DNA of 64,000 nt, from contig CAUQTV010000005.1 in NCBI GenBank assembly GCA_963521185.1, positions 186,001-250,000 on the forward strand. Reading direction: 5' to 3'. Position 1 is the stretch's first letter, and every line of letters starts with the position of its first letter. The notes below the pieces were generated by a model. That model had not been told where the DNA came from, did no database searches, and saw only the letters and a list, made by a program, of their open reading frames with translations. Origin of the DNA: Enterobacter_D sp963521185 (GTDB lineage Bacteria; Pseudomonadota; Gammaproteobacteria; Enterobacterales; Enterobacteriaceae). A program made the translations under genes and the position numbers. Positions 25,084-34,297 of the stretch are shown one piece after another.

Positions 25084-28000
25084 TTATTTGTCTCCCAACA
25101 GGTAGCGGAAATAGAGCCCGGCTGTACTTTCGTTGTAATCACCGAAGGTGTCGTAACCGACTTTCCCGCCTATGGTCATATTTTTATTCAGGTTGTAGTC
25201 AACGCCTGCGCGCATGGTGTAGCCAATGCCGTTTTGCGAGGTGCCTTTATATTGGTAATCTTTGGCATATCCCAGATCGTACAGGGTTTTTAAAATATCC
25301 TGTTTATCGCCATCGGTCGGGAAATAATCACTGCTGTCTTGCGAATAGGACTGATAACCGACAGAGCCGCCGACATTAAGCTTCCAGTTATCAATTTTCC
25401 TCGTTAAATCAACAGGCAATGACACGCTGACGTAGTTTTGTGGGCTGAAATAGCCACCCTGACCATAGGTGTAGTTGCTGAGGTTTTTCGAGAAATCCAT
25501 CCAACTGACATTGAGGCCCGTTTGCAGTGAGCGGAAATCGTCGTGGAACGGACGCAGATAGACTCCAGCCCCGGCATTCATGCTGGTGTTACTCGCCACA
25601 TTTTCACCGATATAGCTGTAGCCGCCGCCATTGACGTAGAAACCTGCATCGCCGTCGTCATAGCCGAGCTGGACGCTACCGCCATTTTTAGTCACGCGGC
25701 CCCAGGTTTTCCCTGAATAGGCATCTTTTAAGCCCACGTATGAAAGCAGACTGTCGGTGATAGCGCGGCGCTCTCCGGTCAGGGCAAGCGTCAGGTAATC
25801 GGTCAGTTTTGGTGACCACTGCACTCCCCCCACCAGCGTGCTCAGATCTTCGCCCAGCGGCGTTGTTCCGATATCCAACTTGTAGCTCTCGCCTTTCAGC
25901 GCCATCGCCAACTCAACACCGCTCGCGTTTTGCGAATCCGTAGAGGAGGTGATCTTATTATCGAGACTCGATTTAAAGTTCGACACGCTGAGGGCATCAA
26001 GACGACCTCGGGTATAGAGACTACTCAGATTATCCAGACCAGCCTGAGTCATTGGCGACAGATTTTCAGCGGTATAATTCTTAAGATCGCTGAAATTGGC
26101 CGCTGTGACATCCGTTGAGTTCTGCGCATTTTTAATGGATGACGCAATATTGCTAATGGCGTTGTTAATCGGGTTTGTCCCGTAGCGACGCCAGGTATCA
26201 CCCGACGCACTGCCCGCGCTGAGCGACACTGGTGTGGCGGTAAACTCAAAGCGTGACTCGCCGAACGGTGAGCTGGACCAGGTGAGCGGGGCTTTGGCTT
26301 CGGTCAGCTTACTGGTGCCGGATTCGCCATCGCGGCTGCGCACTTCAACGCCGCCCTGTAGCCACATGCCGGTTTGCTCTTCCATATCCTGCATCATCTG
26401 GTCAACCTGACGCAGCGTGCGGGTTTGCGCGGTTTCGACCGGCAGATCGGTTCGCTGCGTGCCCGGCAGGGTGCTGCCAGGTTCACGCGCCACCTGCGCC
26501 ACCTGCCACGGCAGACCGGTGCCATAAGTGGACGTCACCGCCACCTGACCCGGTGCCTGGCTGGTACGCACAAACGGATTGTCGGCCAGCAGCACGCCGC
26601 CGATGGTTGGCGTCGCCGCGCTGTTGGTGGAATCAAGCCCCACCAGCTTGCCGCGCGCGCTGCGCAGGTAGGTCATCGCCTGCTGGTGATTGCCCTTCGC
26701 TTCTTCCAGACGCGCTAACAGCAGCATGCGGTCAGCGGAGTTATCCGGACGCAGACCGCTCGCCAGCGACTGGGCTTTCTCGACGTTGTTTTCCGCCAGC
26801 GCCACATCGACCGCGCCCACGCGGGCGGCCTGATCGTCGGTATCGCGCGTCATCAGGTAGTCGTAAACCACTGCCGCTTCTTTGTTCATCTTGCCGGTCT
26901 GATAGAGGCGCGCCATGGCGAACATCAGATCGGTATTTTGCGGATCGCTTTGCAGCGCGCGCATCAGCTTGTCATAGGCGGCCGCATAGTTGCCCTGCTC
27001 GCGCAGCTGATCCGCTTCGTTGATCACATAGCCGTTGCGCATGCCTGCCAGCTGCGTCGGCGTGCTGCGGGCCTGAATGTCCGGGTTTGACAGGAACGCC
27101 TGCGCTTCGCTGTTCAGCCCGGCTTTGTTCAGCACGGTAATCTGATCGGCATAGTCTCCGGCGTTGCCCTGGACACCCTGGCGCATGTTTTCACGCACCA
27201 GCGCCACGGCCCCCGTCGTGTCACCGCTCGCGGCCAGCAGTCGGGCGAGTTTGCCCGCGTCCGCCGGGCTTTTCGGCGGCTGGGCGGTCAGCGTTTTCAG
27301 CGTGTTTGCCGCCGCATTGCTGTTGCCCTGCGCCAGATAGCGTTCGGCGGTGGCCAGTTGCAGGTTGTAGTTCACGCGTTTAGCGAGATCGCGCATCTGC
27401 CCGTTTTGTTGGGCAGGCGAAACCCGCGACAGCAGCGTTTGCGACTGCTGCCAGGCACCGTTTTCGCTGGCAAACAGCGCTGCCGCGTAAAGCTGGCTGG
27501 CCCCTGCACCCTCGCGCGAGGCCGGGGCCATCACGTTGCTGGCCTCGGCGTCATTGCCATTTTTTTGCAGCAGACGGGCTAAATCGAGACGCAGCCACGG
27601 ATCGTCCGGCAAACGGGCCACGCCCTGTTGCAGCACGGCAATCGCCTGCGGCGTATTCCCGCCCGCCGCTAACTGCTGCGCCTGACGGCGGATCGGATCG
27701 CCCGGCGTGCCGCTCACGATGCGCGGTTGCAGCTTCGCCTGTAGGCTTTCGGGCAGCGTGCGCAGCACCGTTTGCGCCTCTTCCGCTTTGTTCTGATCGC
27801 GCAGAACGTAGTAGAGGTTTTCACGCGCGGCGGCGTTTTGCGGCTGCTCATTTAGAATGTCGCGCAGCGCCTGCTCGGCCTGCGGGAAGTCTTTGTTATG
27901 GCGCAGCACGTCAGCGCGGAACAGCTTCGCCGCCGTGCCACGTTCGCCGCTTTGCTGCACCAGCGGGGCGGAGAGCGCCAGCGCCTGGCTGACGTTGCCC

Positions 28001-29070
28001 TCTTTCAGCGCCTGCTGGGCCTGCGCCAGTTGGCCGTAAAACGCGGCGTCTTCCGCCTGGGTTTTACGTTCGGCCGAGGCGTCACCGCCCTGGCTTGCGG
28101 CGCGGTTCAGGTACTGCGCAGCGGCCTGATAATCGCCGTTACGCTGGGCGATATACCCCAGTCCGGCGAGCGCGTCGGCGTCTTCCGGGTTGGTTTGCAG
28201 CACCTGCTCAAACTGGCTTTTCGCGGCGCTGGTATTGCCGCTGTTGAGCGCGGTAAAGCCTTCACCCTTCGCCGCTCCGCCGACGTTTTTGCGGTAGTAC
28301 GCCTGCACGTCGGTGTCTTTCGGGTGGCGTTGCAGGAAGTTATCGTAAAACTGTTCGTCGCCGGACTGCGGGCCAAGCCACAGCAGCGCCTGGCGCAAAC
28401 CGTCATCGGCGTCTTTGCTGCCGCTCGCCATCTGCTCAAGCTGCATGATGCCGTCGCGGCGGGTCTCTTCACGCCAGGTGAGCATTTTGCCCAACGCCAC
28501 GCGCGCCGAGTTATCCTGCGGGTTCTGCGCGACAAAGCGTTTGATTTCGCTGACCGCCTGCGGATACATCGCTTTGTCGCTGGCCATCGTCAGATAGTAT
28601 TCCGGTGCCAGGCTCGGCGGCGGTGTGTCGCCGCTAAACATGCTGCGCCAGGTCGCCAGCGCCGCCGGAACGTTACCGCTGCGCGCCTGTTGACGGGCCA
28701 GCGTCAGCTGCCCCTGCGGCACCTGCGCCAGCTGTTTGGCGTTATCGAGCGCCTGCAATCCGCCGTCGCCTGGAGAGGCCGCCGCCAGACGCGCGCGCCA
28801 CTGCGCGGCAGACTGTAAATCGCCGTTTTGCTGCGCCCAGAGCGCCATCAGATAGAGCGCCTGCGTGTTGTTGGCATCCACCATCAGCACTTTTTTCAGG
28901 GATTCATTGGCGAGATCGTCGTGAGACTTTTCATGCCAGTAGTTCGCCTGGTCAAACAACGCTTTCAGTACCGCGTCATTCGGTGCGGCGTGCGCCATCC
29001 CTGCGATCCCGAGCGCAATGGCACTCGACAGACAAAGGGTGGATAGCGTGCGGGCCGTTTTTATGGTCAT
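25084..29070 (-). CDS. bcsC: cellulose exporter BcsC, operon 2
   Basis: This second BcsC has about 1328 residues, some 160 more than that of operon 1. It has a signal peptide (MTIKTARTLSTLCLSSAIAL..., cleavage near AHAAPND), a long tetratricopeptide array to about residue 830, and a C-terminal barrel ending GLYFRYLLGDK. The loop after the first barrel hairpin is about 99 residues (951-1049), Ser/Asn/Thr/Ala-rich and without Cys; the same loop is about 38 in operon 1. I prefer the ATG at 29070, which has AAGGG upstream. A GTG at 29088 overlapping the bcsB stop is the alternative and would add six residues. Confidence 0.92.
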   Translation of the reverse strand: MTIKTARTLSTLCLSSAIALGIAGMAHAAPNDAVLKALFDQANYWHEKSHDDLANESLKKVLMVDANNTQALYLMALWAQQNGDLQSAAQWRARLAAASPGDGGLQALDNAKQLAQVPQGQLTLARQQARSGNVPAALATWRSMFSGDTPPPSLAPEYYLTMASDKAMYPQAVSEIKRFVAQNPQDNSARVALGKMLTWREETRRDGIMQLEQMASGSKDADDGLRQALLWLGPQSGDEQFYDNFLQRHPKDTDVQAYYRKNVGGAAKGEGFTALNSGNTSAAKSQFEQVLQTNPEDADALAGLGYIAQRNGDYQAAAQYLNRAASQGGDASAERKTQAEDAAFYGQLAQAQQALKEGNVSQALALSAPLVQQSGERGTAAKLFRADVLRHNKDFPQAEQALRDILNEQPQNAAARENLYYVLRDQNKAEEAQTVLRTLPESLQAKLQPRIVSGTPGDPIRRQAQQLAAGGNTPQAIAVLQQGVARLPDDPWLRLDLARLLQKNGNDAEASNVMAPASREGAGASQLYAAALFASENGAWQQSQTLLSRVSPAQQNGQMRDLAKRVNYNLQLATAERYLAQGNSNAAANTLKTLTAQPPKSPADAGKLARLLAASGDTTGAVALVRENMRQGVQGNAGDYADQITVLNKAGLNSEAQAFLSNPDIQARSTPTQLAGMRNGYVINEADQLREQGNYAAAYDKLMRALQSDPQNTDLMFAMARLYQTGKMNKEAAVVYDYLMTRDTDDQAARVGAVDVALAENNVEKAQSLASGLRPDNSADRMLLLARLEEAKGNHQQAMTYLRSARGKLVGLDSTNSAATPTIGGVLLADNPFVRTSQAPGQVAVTSTYGTGLPWQVAQVAREPGSTLPGTQRTDLPVETAQTRTLRQVDQMMQDMEEQTGMWLQGGVEVRSRDGESGTSKLTEAKAPLTWSSSPFGESRFEFTATPVSLSAGSASGDTWRRYGTNPINNAISNIASSIKNAQNSTDVTAANFSDLKNYTAENLSPMTQAGLDNLSSLYTRGRLDALSVSNFKSSLDNKITSSTDSQNASGVELAMALKGESYKLDIGTTPLGEDLSTLVGGVQWSPKLTDYLTLALTGERRAITDSLLSYVGLKDAYSGKTWGRVTKNGGSVQLGYDDGDAGFYVNGGGYSYIGENVASNTSMNAGAGVYLRPFHDDFRSLQTGLNVSWMDFSKNLSNYTYGQGGYFSPQNYVSVSLPVDLTRKIDNWKLNVGGSVGYQSYSQDSSDYFPTDGDKQDILKTLYDLGYAKDYQYKGTSQNGIGYTMRAGVDYNLNKNMTIGGKVGYDTFGDYNESTAGLYFRYLLGDK

Positions 29071-29084
29071 TGTTGTCACCCTTT

Positions 29085-31367
29085 TCACTCATTGTCCTTG
29101 GGATTCAGACGCTTGTGGGCGCGTCTTTTCAGCACGGCGTACAGCGCGAGGCCCAGCAGCGTACTGAAGCACAGCCCCAGGATCGCCAGCAGGCCGGAGT
29201 GCTGGTTGGCGTACCAGATCACCATCATGTGCGCGGGCATTTCGCCGCTCGGATATTGCGATCCCACGCGGAAACTGCGCACCCCGTTTTCGTTGGTGAT
29301 GATGGAAGCATCGCCGCGAATACCGGCGTTAATGCGCGCCGAGGCGAGATCGCCATGCAGACGGGAAAGCTGTTCATCAGTGCTGCCAATCGCCGTCACC
29401 ACAGTCCGCTCGCTGTTCCACGGTGAGCGGAAGCTGACAAAGCCGCGCCAGGATTCGTTCGAGGAGAAGTAGCGATCCGCGTCCACGCCGTCGGCGTTCC
29501 AGTCGCCGGCCATCCAGCGCTGTAGCTTGTCCCACTGCGACGGCTCGCGCACGCTCAGCTGAGCGTCGTGGGCTTCAAACGGCGAGGTTTTCAGCAGGCT
29601 TTCGTTAAACGCATGCTGATTAAGCCCGGTCACCGCCAGCACATCACGGTCGCGCAGCAGCTCAAGGTTGGCCCCTGCGGTCGGCACGCCCAGCACCACG
29701 CGGTTCTGGCTTAATGCCGTGCCGGTGGCATTCCCCGAACGGGCAGACATGTCGAGCAGCGTCGCCACCTGCGTTTCGGTCGGTTTTTCCGGCAGCAGCA
29801 GCACGGTCTGGGAATAGTCCGCCAGACGTGTGAACGGGAACGACGCGCCCACGAAGTAGGAGAGGTTCGGCAGCAGCGCGAAGTGACGCGTATGGCTCAA
29901 ATCAATCCACGAGTCGTCGTCAATGCGGCTCTTGATGTTGTTGTTCAGCAGCACGCTGCACGGTGCGCTCGCTTTCGGCACGATGTTGAAATAGAGCGAC
30001 AGCTGGTTATCACCGTAAATCATGTACGGCTCCAGCGGCATGTCGAACTGCTCCTGACGCGCATCACCGCCCACTTTATGCCACAGCGTTTCCAGCGCCC
30101 CCTGCTTGTTGACCGGCAGGTTGTGCAGGAAGGTGTTGTTCATGGTCATGCTGAGTAATGAACGATCTTCATCAATCCAGTTTTCAGACGGGAAACGGTA
30201 GCCAATGCGCAGCGGAATGGTTTCGCCATCCCACAGGAAAAGATCCGGTGCGGCGCGGAACGCCACGCGCAGCGCGTCGTGCCAGATGCCATTCACCGTC
30301 AAACTCTGATCTTTACGGATCAGCTCCGAGAGCTTCACCGGACGATCGGTTGGGATCCAGCGCGGCGCATCGTAAGGCTTGCTCTGGGGGATCTTCTGCG
30401 CGTCAACCGACAGGCTCGCCGTTTGCAGCGCGAAGTCGCCACGGGTCAGACGCCAGGCCGCCGCACGCAGCGCAGTGTCGTCTTTGCCCACGATCAGCAG
30501 CAGTTTGTAAGTCGGGTTCGCCGGGTTATCGATAATGGTCAGCGTCGGCTGCGCGGCGTCCGGCAGCGTCAGTCCGCCGATCTGCTCGCCAGGGTGACCC
30601 ACTAAGATGCCGTTTTGCTCCGGCAGACGATCGTTAAGCGCGGCAAACGACACGCCGCGATAGTCCGCCTGAATGCCCATCCACGAGGAGACCAGCGCCG
30701 CGGCGCTAATGGTGTCTGCGGTCAGCTTCGCCGGAAAGGCAAAGGTGATGGTGGCGGGCGTCATCTGCATGGTGTCGAAGAACGGGCGCGGGAAATGGCT
30801 CAGATCCGAACCGATATCCAGCGGCTGTCCTTCAAGGTTAAACGCCGAATCCGGCAGGATGGTCACGCGATATTTATCGGTCAGATCGCGCTGGCACATC
30901 ATGGCGTCGCCATCGTTGATTTTGAAGCTGATCGTGTTGCTGGAGACCATCAGCGCCGCAGGCACCTCTAGCTGGAAGCGCGAAATATCCGATTCCGCCG
31001 CGCCCAGCGGCACGGTGCCCAGCGGTTGCCCGTTGAGCATCAGCTGCATGGTGGTGTTACGGGTTGCCATCGCCGGGGAGACTTTCACATTCAGCGACAG
31101 CTGGGCGTTGGTGGTGACCTGCCCGACCGGCAGCGTGAAGCTTACCCCGCCCTGCAACTGTCCGCCGCTCAGCACAATGCCCTGCGGCTGGCCCATCTGG
31201 GCGACGCTGATTGACGTCACCACCGACGGCACGAACGACGACGGAACCGGCGCAGGCGTCATGACCGGTGCCGGTAAATCCAGCGGCATCGGCGCGATCT
31301 CTTCACTGTGCAACGGCGTGACAAACAGCGCGCTGACGAGAACCGCCAGTGTTGTCAGGTGTTTCAT
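29085..31367 (-). CDS. bcsB: cellulose synthase subunit BcsB, operon 2
   Basis: This second BcsB has 760 residues: a signal peptide (MKHLTTLAVLVSALFVTPLHS), a Pro-rich linker, the tandem carbohydrate-binding and flavodoxin-like body, and a C-terminal transmembrane anchor (LLAILGLCFSTLLGLALYAVL) with a basic tail. It overlaps bcsA2 by 4 bases (ATGA), a sign of a fixed-stoichiometry BcsA-BcsB pair. Short blocks such as SDLSHFPRPFFDTMQMTPATI and RKPYD/SKPYDAP(N/R)W are shared with BcsB of operon 1, but most of the sequence is divergent. Confidence 0.95.
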   Translation of the reverse strand: MKHLTTLAVLVSALFVTPLHSEEIAPMPLDLPAPVMTPAPVPSSFVPSVVTSISVAQMGQPQGIVLSGGQLQGGVSFTLPVGQVTTNAQLSLNVKVSPAMATRNTTMQLMLNGQPLGTVPLGAAESDISRFQLEVPAALMVSSNTISFKINDGDAMMCQRDLTDKYRVTILPDSAFNLEGQPLDIGSDLSHFPRPFFDTMQMTPATITFAFPAKLTADTISAAALVSSWMGIQADYRGVSFAALNDRLPEQNGILVGHPGEQIGGLTLPDAAQPTLTIIDNPANPTYKLLLIVGKDDTALRAAAWRLTRGDFALQTASLSVDAQKIPQSKPYDAPRWIPTDRPVKLSELIRKDQSLTVNGIWHDALRVAFRAAPDLFLWDGETIPLRIGYRFPSENWIDEDRSLLSMTMNNTFLHNLPVNKQGALETLWHKVGGDARQEQFDMPLEPYMIYGDNQLSLYFNIVPKASAPCSVLLNNNIKSRIDDDSWIDLSHTRHFALLPNLSYFVGASFPFTRLADYSQTVLLLPEKPTETQVATLLDMSARSGNATGTALSQNRVVLGVPTAGANLELLRDRDVLAVTGLNQHAFNESLLKTSPFEAHDAQLSVREPSQWDKLQRWMAGDWNADGVDADRYFSSNESWRGFVSFRSPWNSERTVVTAIGSTDEQLSRLHGDLASARINAGIRGDASIITNENGVRSFRVGSQYPSGEMPAHMMVIWYANQHSGLLAILGLCFSTLLGLALYAVLKRRAHKRLNPKDNE

Positions 31368-33475
31368 ACGCTGCCTTCCTCCTGAGATGCAGTGAGGACG
31401 GCGCGCTGGCGACGGTTTTCACGGCGCGTTTTCCACGTCAGCCAGAAGAGATCGAACACGCAACGCATAATGGTCAGAATGGAGCGGAACGGGTTGTCCT
31501 GCGGCTTCGTCGGGTTGATCCACGCATCCGCACGCGACAGCACCACGCGCACCAGTTCACGACGGCGGGAGAGCGGAATGTCTTCGTCAAACTTCAGGCG
31601 AATGCACTCGTCGTCGGTGCCCATGGTTTTCACCGGGATGCTGATCGCCCCCGATTGCAGCAGCAGCTCAACCTCTTCGATTTCATCACTCAGGTGACGG
31701 TTATCCGGGATGGTCACACGGCAGCCGCCCATCGACAGGTCCGTGGTTTCACTGCGCGAGGAGATACCGCTGGCGTAGTGGATCAGCACCGGAATGCTGA
31801 CGTCGATACGAATGGTTTTGCGCGTCTGACGGGTTTCCCGCGCCACGGCAATCGCCGCCAGCAGGAAGATCAGGCTGTACAGCCCCCAGAAGACGTTCAG
31901 GGCGATCACTTTCGGATCGACGCCAAAGTGATCATGGGCAAAGGCACGCACAATGCCCCAGGTCACGCCGATGCCGAGCAGGATGGCGATCACCAGATGC
32001 GGGCGCACGACGCTGAAGTCGAAGTACCCGACGTTGAGCAGGCCGCCTTTGTCGGTGACGTTAAACTTGCCGCGTTTCGGGAACAGCATGGTCACGAAGG
32101 TCGGCAGCACAATGTGGAACGCCAGCACCAGGTCGTAGATCTCACCCCAGAAGCTGTAGCGGTAACGTCCGTTCATGCGCGAGTTCAGGTAGATCGCCAG
32201 GAACAGATGCGGCAGCGCATAGGCAAACACCAGGCTCGCGGAGGAGTAGATGATGTTGAGGTTAAACAGCAGATACGCGAGCGGCGCGGTCAGGAACACA
32301 ATGCGCGGCAGGGCGAACTGATAATAGAGCATCGCGCTCAGGTAACACAGACGCTGCGGGAAGCTCAGGCCACGGCCAAACAGCGGATTATCCAGACGGA
32401 AAATCTGCGTCATGCCGCGCGCCCAGCGGGTACGCTGGATGATGTGCAGCACCAGACGCTCAGTCGCGAGGCCCGCCGCCAGCGGAATGTCGATAAAGGC
32501 CGACTTCCAGCCCAGACGCTGCATTTTCAGCGCGGTGTGCGCATCTTCGGTCACGGTTTCCACCGCAAAGCCGCCGATCTCTTCCAGTGCGCTACGACGG
32601 ATCACCGCGCAGGAGCCGCAGAAGAAGGTGGCGTTCCAGTTATCGTTACCCTGCTGGATCGGGCCGTAGAACAGCTGGCCTTCGTTAGGAATGTTGCGCC
32701 CGACGGAGAGGTTACGCTCGAACGGATCTGGCGAGTAGAAGTAGTGCGGCGTCTGCACCAACGCCAGTTTTGGATCCTGTATGAAGCCGCCGACGGTGGC
32801 TTGCAGGAAGATGCGCGTGGCGACGTGGTCGCAGTCAAAGACGGTGATCAGCTCGCCGTGGGTCAGTTTCATCGCGTGGTTCAGGTTACCGGCTTTCGCA
32901 TGCGAGTTGTCGTTACGGGTGATGTAACCCACGCCAACGTCGGCGGCAAAGACGGCAAATTCGCGGCGCTTACCGTCATCCAAAATATAAATTTTCATTT
33001 TGTCTTTTGGATAATCGATACACTGCGCCGCCAGCACGGTGTCGCGCACCACATCAAGGGATTCGTTATAGGTCGGAATGTAGACGTCAACGGTAGGCCA
33101 GGTGCTCATGTCCTCCGGCAGCGGGACGATCTCACGTTTCAGCGGCCAAATAGTCTGCATATAATTCAATAACAGCATTATCCAGACGTACAAATCGGCA
33201 AGGAATAACCCCGTTCCCAGAATTGTTTCTATTTCGGAATTAAAGTGCAGGGTTTGCGTGGCGCGAAAATAGATATAGCGGGTGGACATCAAAAATGACA
33301 TTACCACCATGATAACGGAGATACTGCGCTTTTTGCTGTAACCCATCAGGAAGAGCAGCGCGATGCTGATCAGGCCAAAAATATACTGCTTTTGGCTGTC
33401 CATCGGCGTTATGACGACCAGCACGGCAATAGGTGCCAGTACTAGCATCAGCAGGTAAAACAAGAACTTTTTCAT
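31364..33475 (-). CDS. bcsA: cellulose synthase catalytic subunit BcsA, operon 2
   Basis: This is a second complete GT2 synthase of 703 residues. Catalytic motifs are LDDG (165-168), DCD (214-216), TED (309-311) and QRTRW (347-351), with the gating loop FNVTDKGG. The PilZ domain keeps RKTIR and DLSMGGCRV, so c-di-GMP activation is expected. It lacks the roughly 150-residue N-terminal extension of BcsA in operon 1 and starts directly with membrane helices (MKKFLFYLLMLVLAPIAVLV). AGG lies upstream of the ATG, and bcsQ2 ends 18 bases before. Both synthases look functional. Confidence 0.97.
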   Translation of the reverse strand: MKKFLFYLLMLVLAPIAVLVVITPMDSQKQYIFGLISIALLFLMGYSKKRSISVIMVVMSFLMSTRYIYFRATQTLHFNSEIETILGTGLFLADLYVWIMLLLNYMQTIWPLKREIVPLPEDMSTWPTVDVYIPTYNESLDVVRDTVLAAQCIDYPKDKMKIYILDDGKRREFAVFAADVGVGYITRNDNSHAKAGNLNHAMKLTHGELITVFDCDHVATRIFLQATVGGFIQDPKLALVQTPHYFYSPDPFERNLSVGRNIPNEGQLFYGPIQQGNDNWNATFFCGSCAVIRRSALEEIGGFAVETVTEDAHTALKMQRLGWKSAFIDIPLAAGLATERLVLHIIQRTRWARGMTQIFRLDNPLFGRGLSFPQRLCYLSAMLYYQFALPRIVFLTAPLAYLLFNLNIIYSSASLVFAYALPHLFLAIYLNSRMNGRYRYSFWGEIYDLVLAFHIVLPTFVTMLFPKRGKFNVTDKGGLLNVGYFDFSVVRPHLVIAILLGIGVTWGIVRAFAHDHFGVDPKVIALNVFWGLYSLIFLLAAIAVARETRQTRKTIRIDVSIPVLIHYASGISSRSETTDLSMGGCRVTIPDNRHLSDEIEEVELLLQSGAISIPVKTMGTDDECIRLKFDEDIPLSRRRELVRVVLSRADAWINPTKPQDNPFRSILTIMRCVFDLFWLTWKTRRENRRQRAVLTASQEEGSV

Positions 33476-33493
33476 AGATTGCCTGCGGGAAAA

Positions 33494-34297
33494 TTAGAAT
33501 CCTGACATCTTCGGAAGGGTATGCACGGTGCCATCACCGACTTTCACGCCCAGAATATTGGCCACTTTTTTCGCGATCAGCTCAATATCGAATGCCGCCG
33601 CTGAAGCCGGGCTGAAATCGAATACGGACTGCTGCGACGCGTTGGCTTCACCGACGCTCTCATCACGATGCACAACGCCAATTAAGCGCTCGCCCAGACG
33701 CTGCTCCATGAAGGCGGTGACGTCGCGGCTGATTTGACGACGGTTGTCGCTCTGGTTAAGCACAATGTAATGCCCCGCTTTGCGGTTCAGCACATCGCCG
33801 GTCAGACGGTGGTTTTCCACCTGCGGCAGTAACGACAGCGAGGCGGTATCGGCCAGCAGCGTAACCAGATGCAGATCGGCCAGGCGGGACATGGCTTTCA
33901 GCGCCGGTGACGGACCAGGAGGGAAATCAGCAACGATGATCAGACCGGGGTAGTTCAGCAGCGTATTCAGACCGCGCGTGAGGAAATGCTCGTCGTGCAT
34001 CAGGCGCTCTTCAAAAGCTTCACGCTGTGCGTCGGTGGCATCGCCGTAGGGCAGCACAAACATGTTGCCGCCGGCAGAAAGGACAAACTGACTCCAGTCG
34101 GAGGACTCCGCCGCGCGGGCAACATAGCCACGCCCGTCGGTCAGCGGTACGCCAAAATGCAGGCGCAGCGCGTTTTGTACGTCAAAATCCAGCGCCAGCA
34201 CTTTACTGCCCGACCGTGCCAGGGCGTAAGCGATGTTTGCCGTCATGGTTGTTTTTCCAACACCGCCTTTCGGCGAACAGACACAAATCAACGGCAT
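33494..34297 (-). CDS. bcsQ: MinD/ParA-like ATPase BcsQ, operon 2
   Basis: This 267-residue SIMIBI ATPase has the canonical deviant Walker A KGGVGKTT (residues 10-17) with both lysines, unlike BcsQ of operon 1. Switch I/II-like segments LALDFDVQNALRLHFG and IVADFPPGPSPAL are present. It is expected to support assembly or positioning of the second synthase complex. AAAGGA precedes the ATG. The start overlaps the end of the bcsO-like gene by 10 bases. No BcsR homologue accompanies it. Confidence 0.94.
   Translation of the reverse strand: MPLICVCSPKGGVGKTTMTANIAYALARSGSKVLALDFDVQNALRLHFGVPLTDGRGYVARAAESSDWSQFVLSAGGNMFVLPYGDATDAQREAFEERLMHDEHFLTRGLNTLLNYPGLIIVADFPPGPSPALKAMSRLADLHLVTLLADTASLSLLPQVENHRLTGDVLNRKAGHYIVLNQSDNRRQISRDVTAFMEQRLGERLIGVVHRDESVGEANASQQSVFDFSPASAAAFDIELIAKKVANILGVKVGDGTVHTLPKMSGF

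Noticed and set aside
31349..33172. 607-codon open frame on the strand opposite bcsA of operon 2
   Set aside because: Same kind of shadow, created by the codon bias of bcsA2; composition is unlike a real protein.
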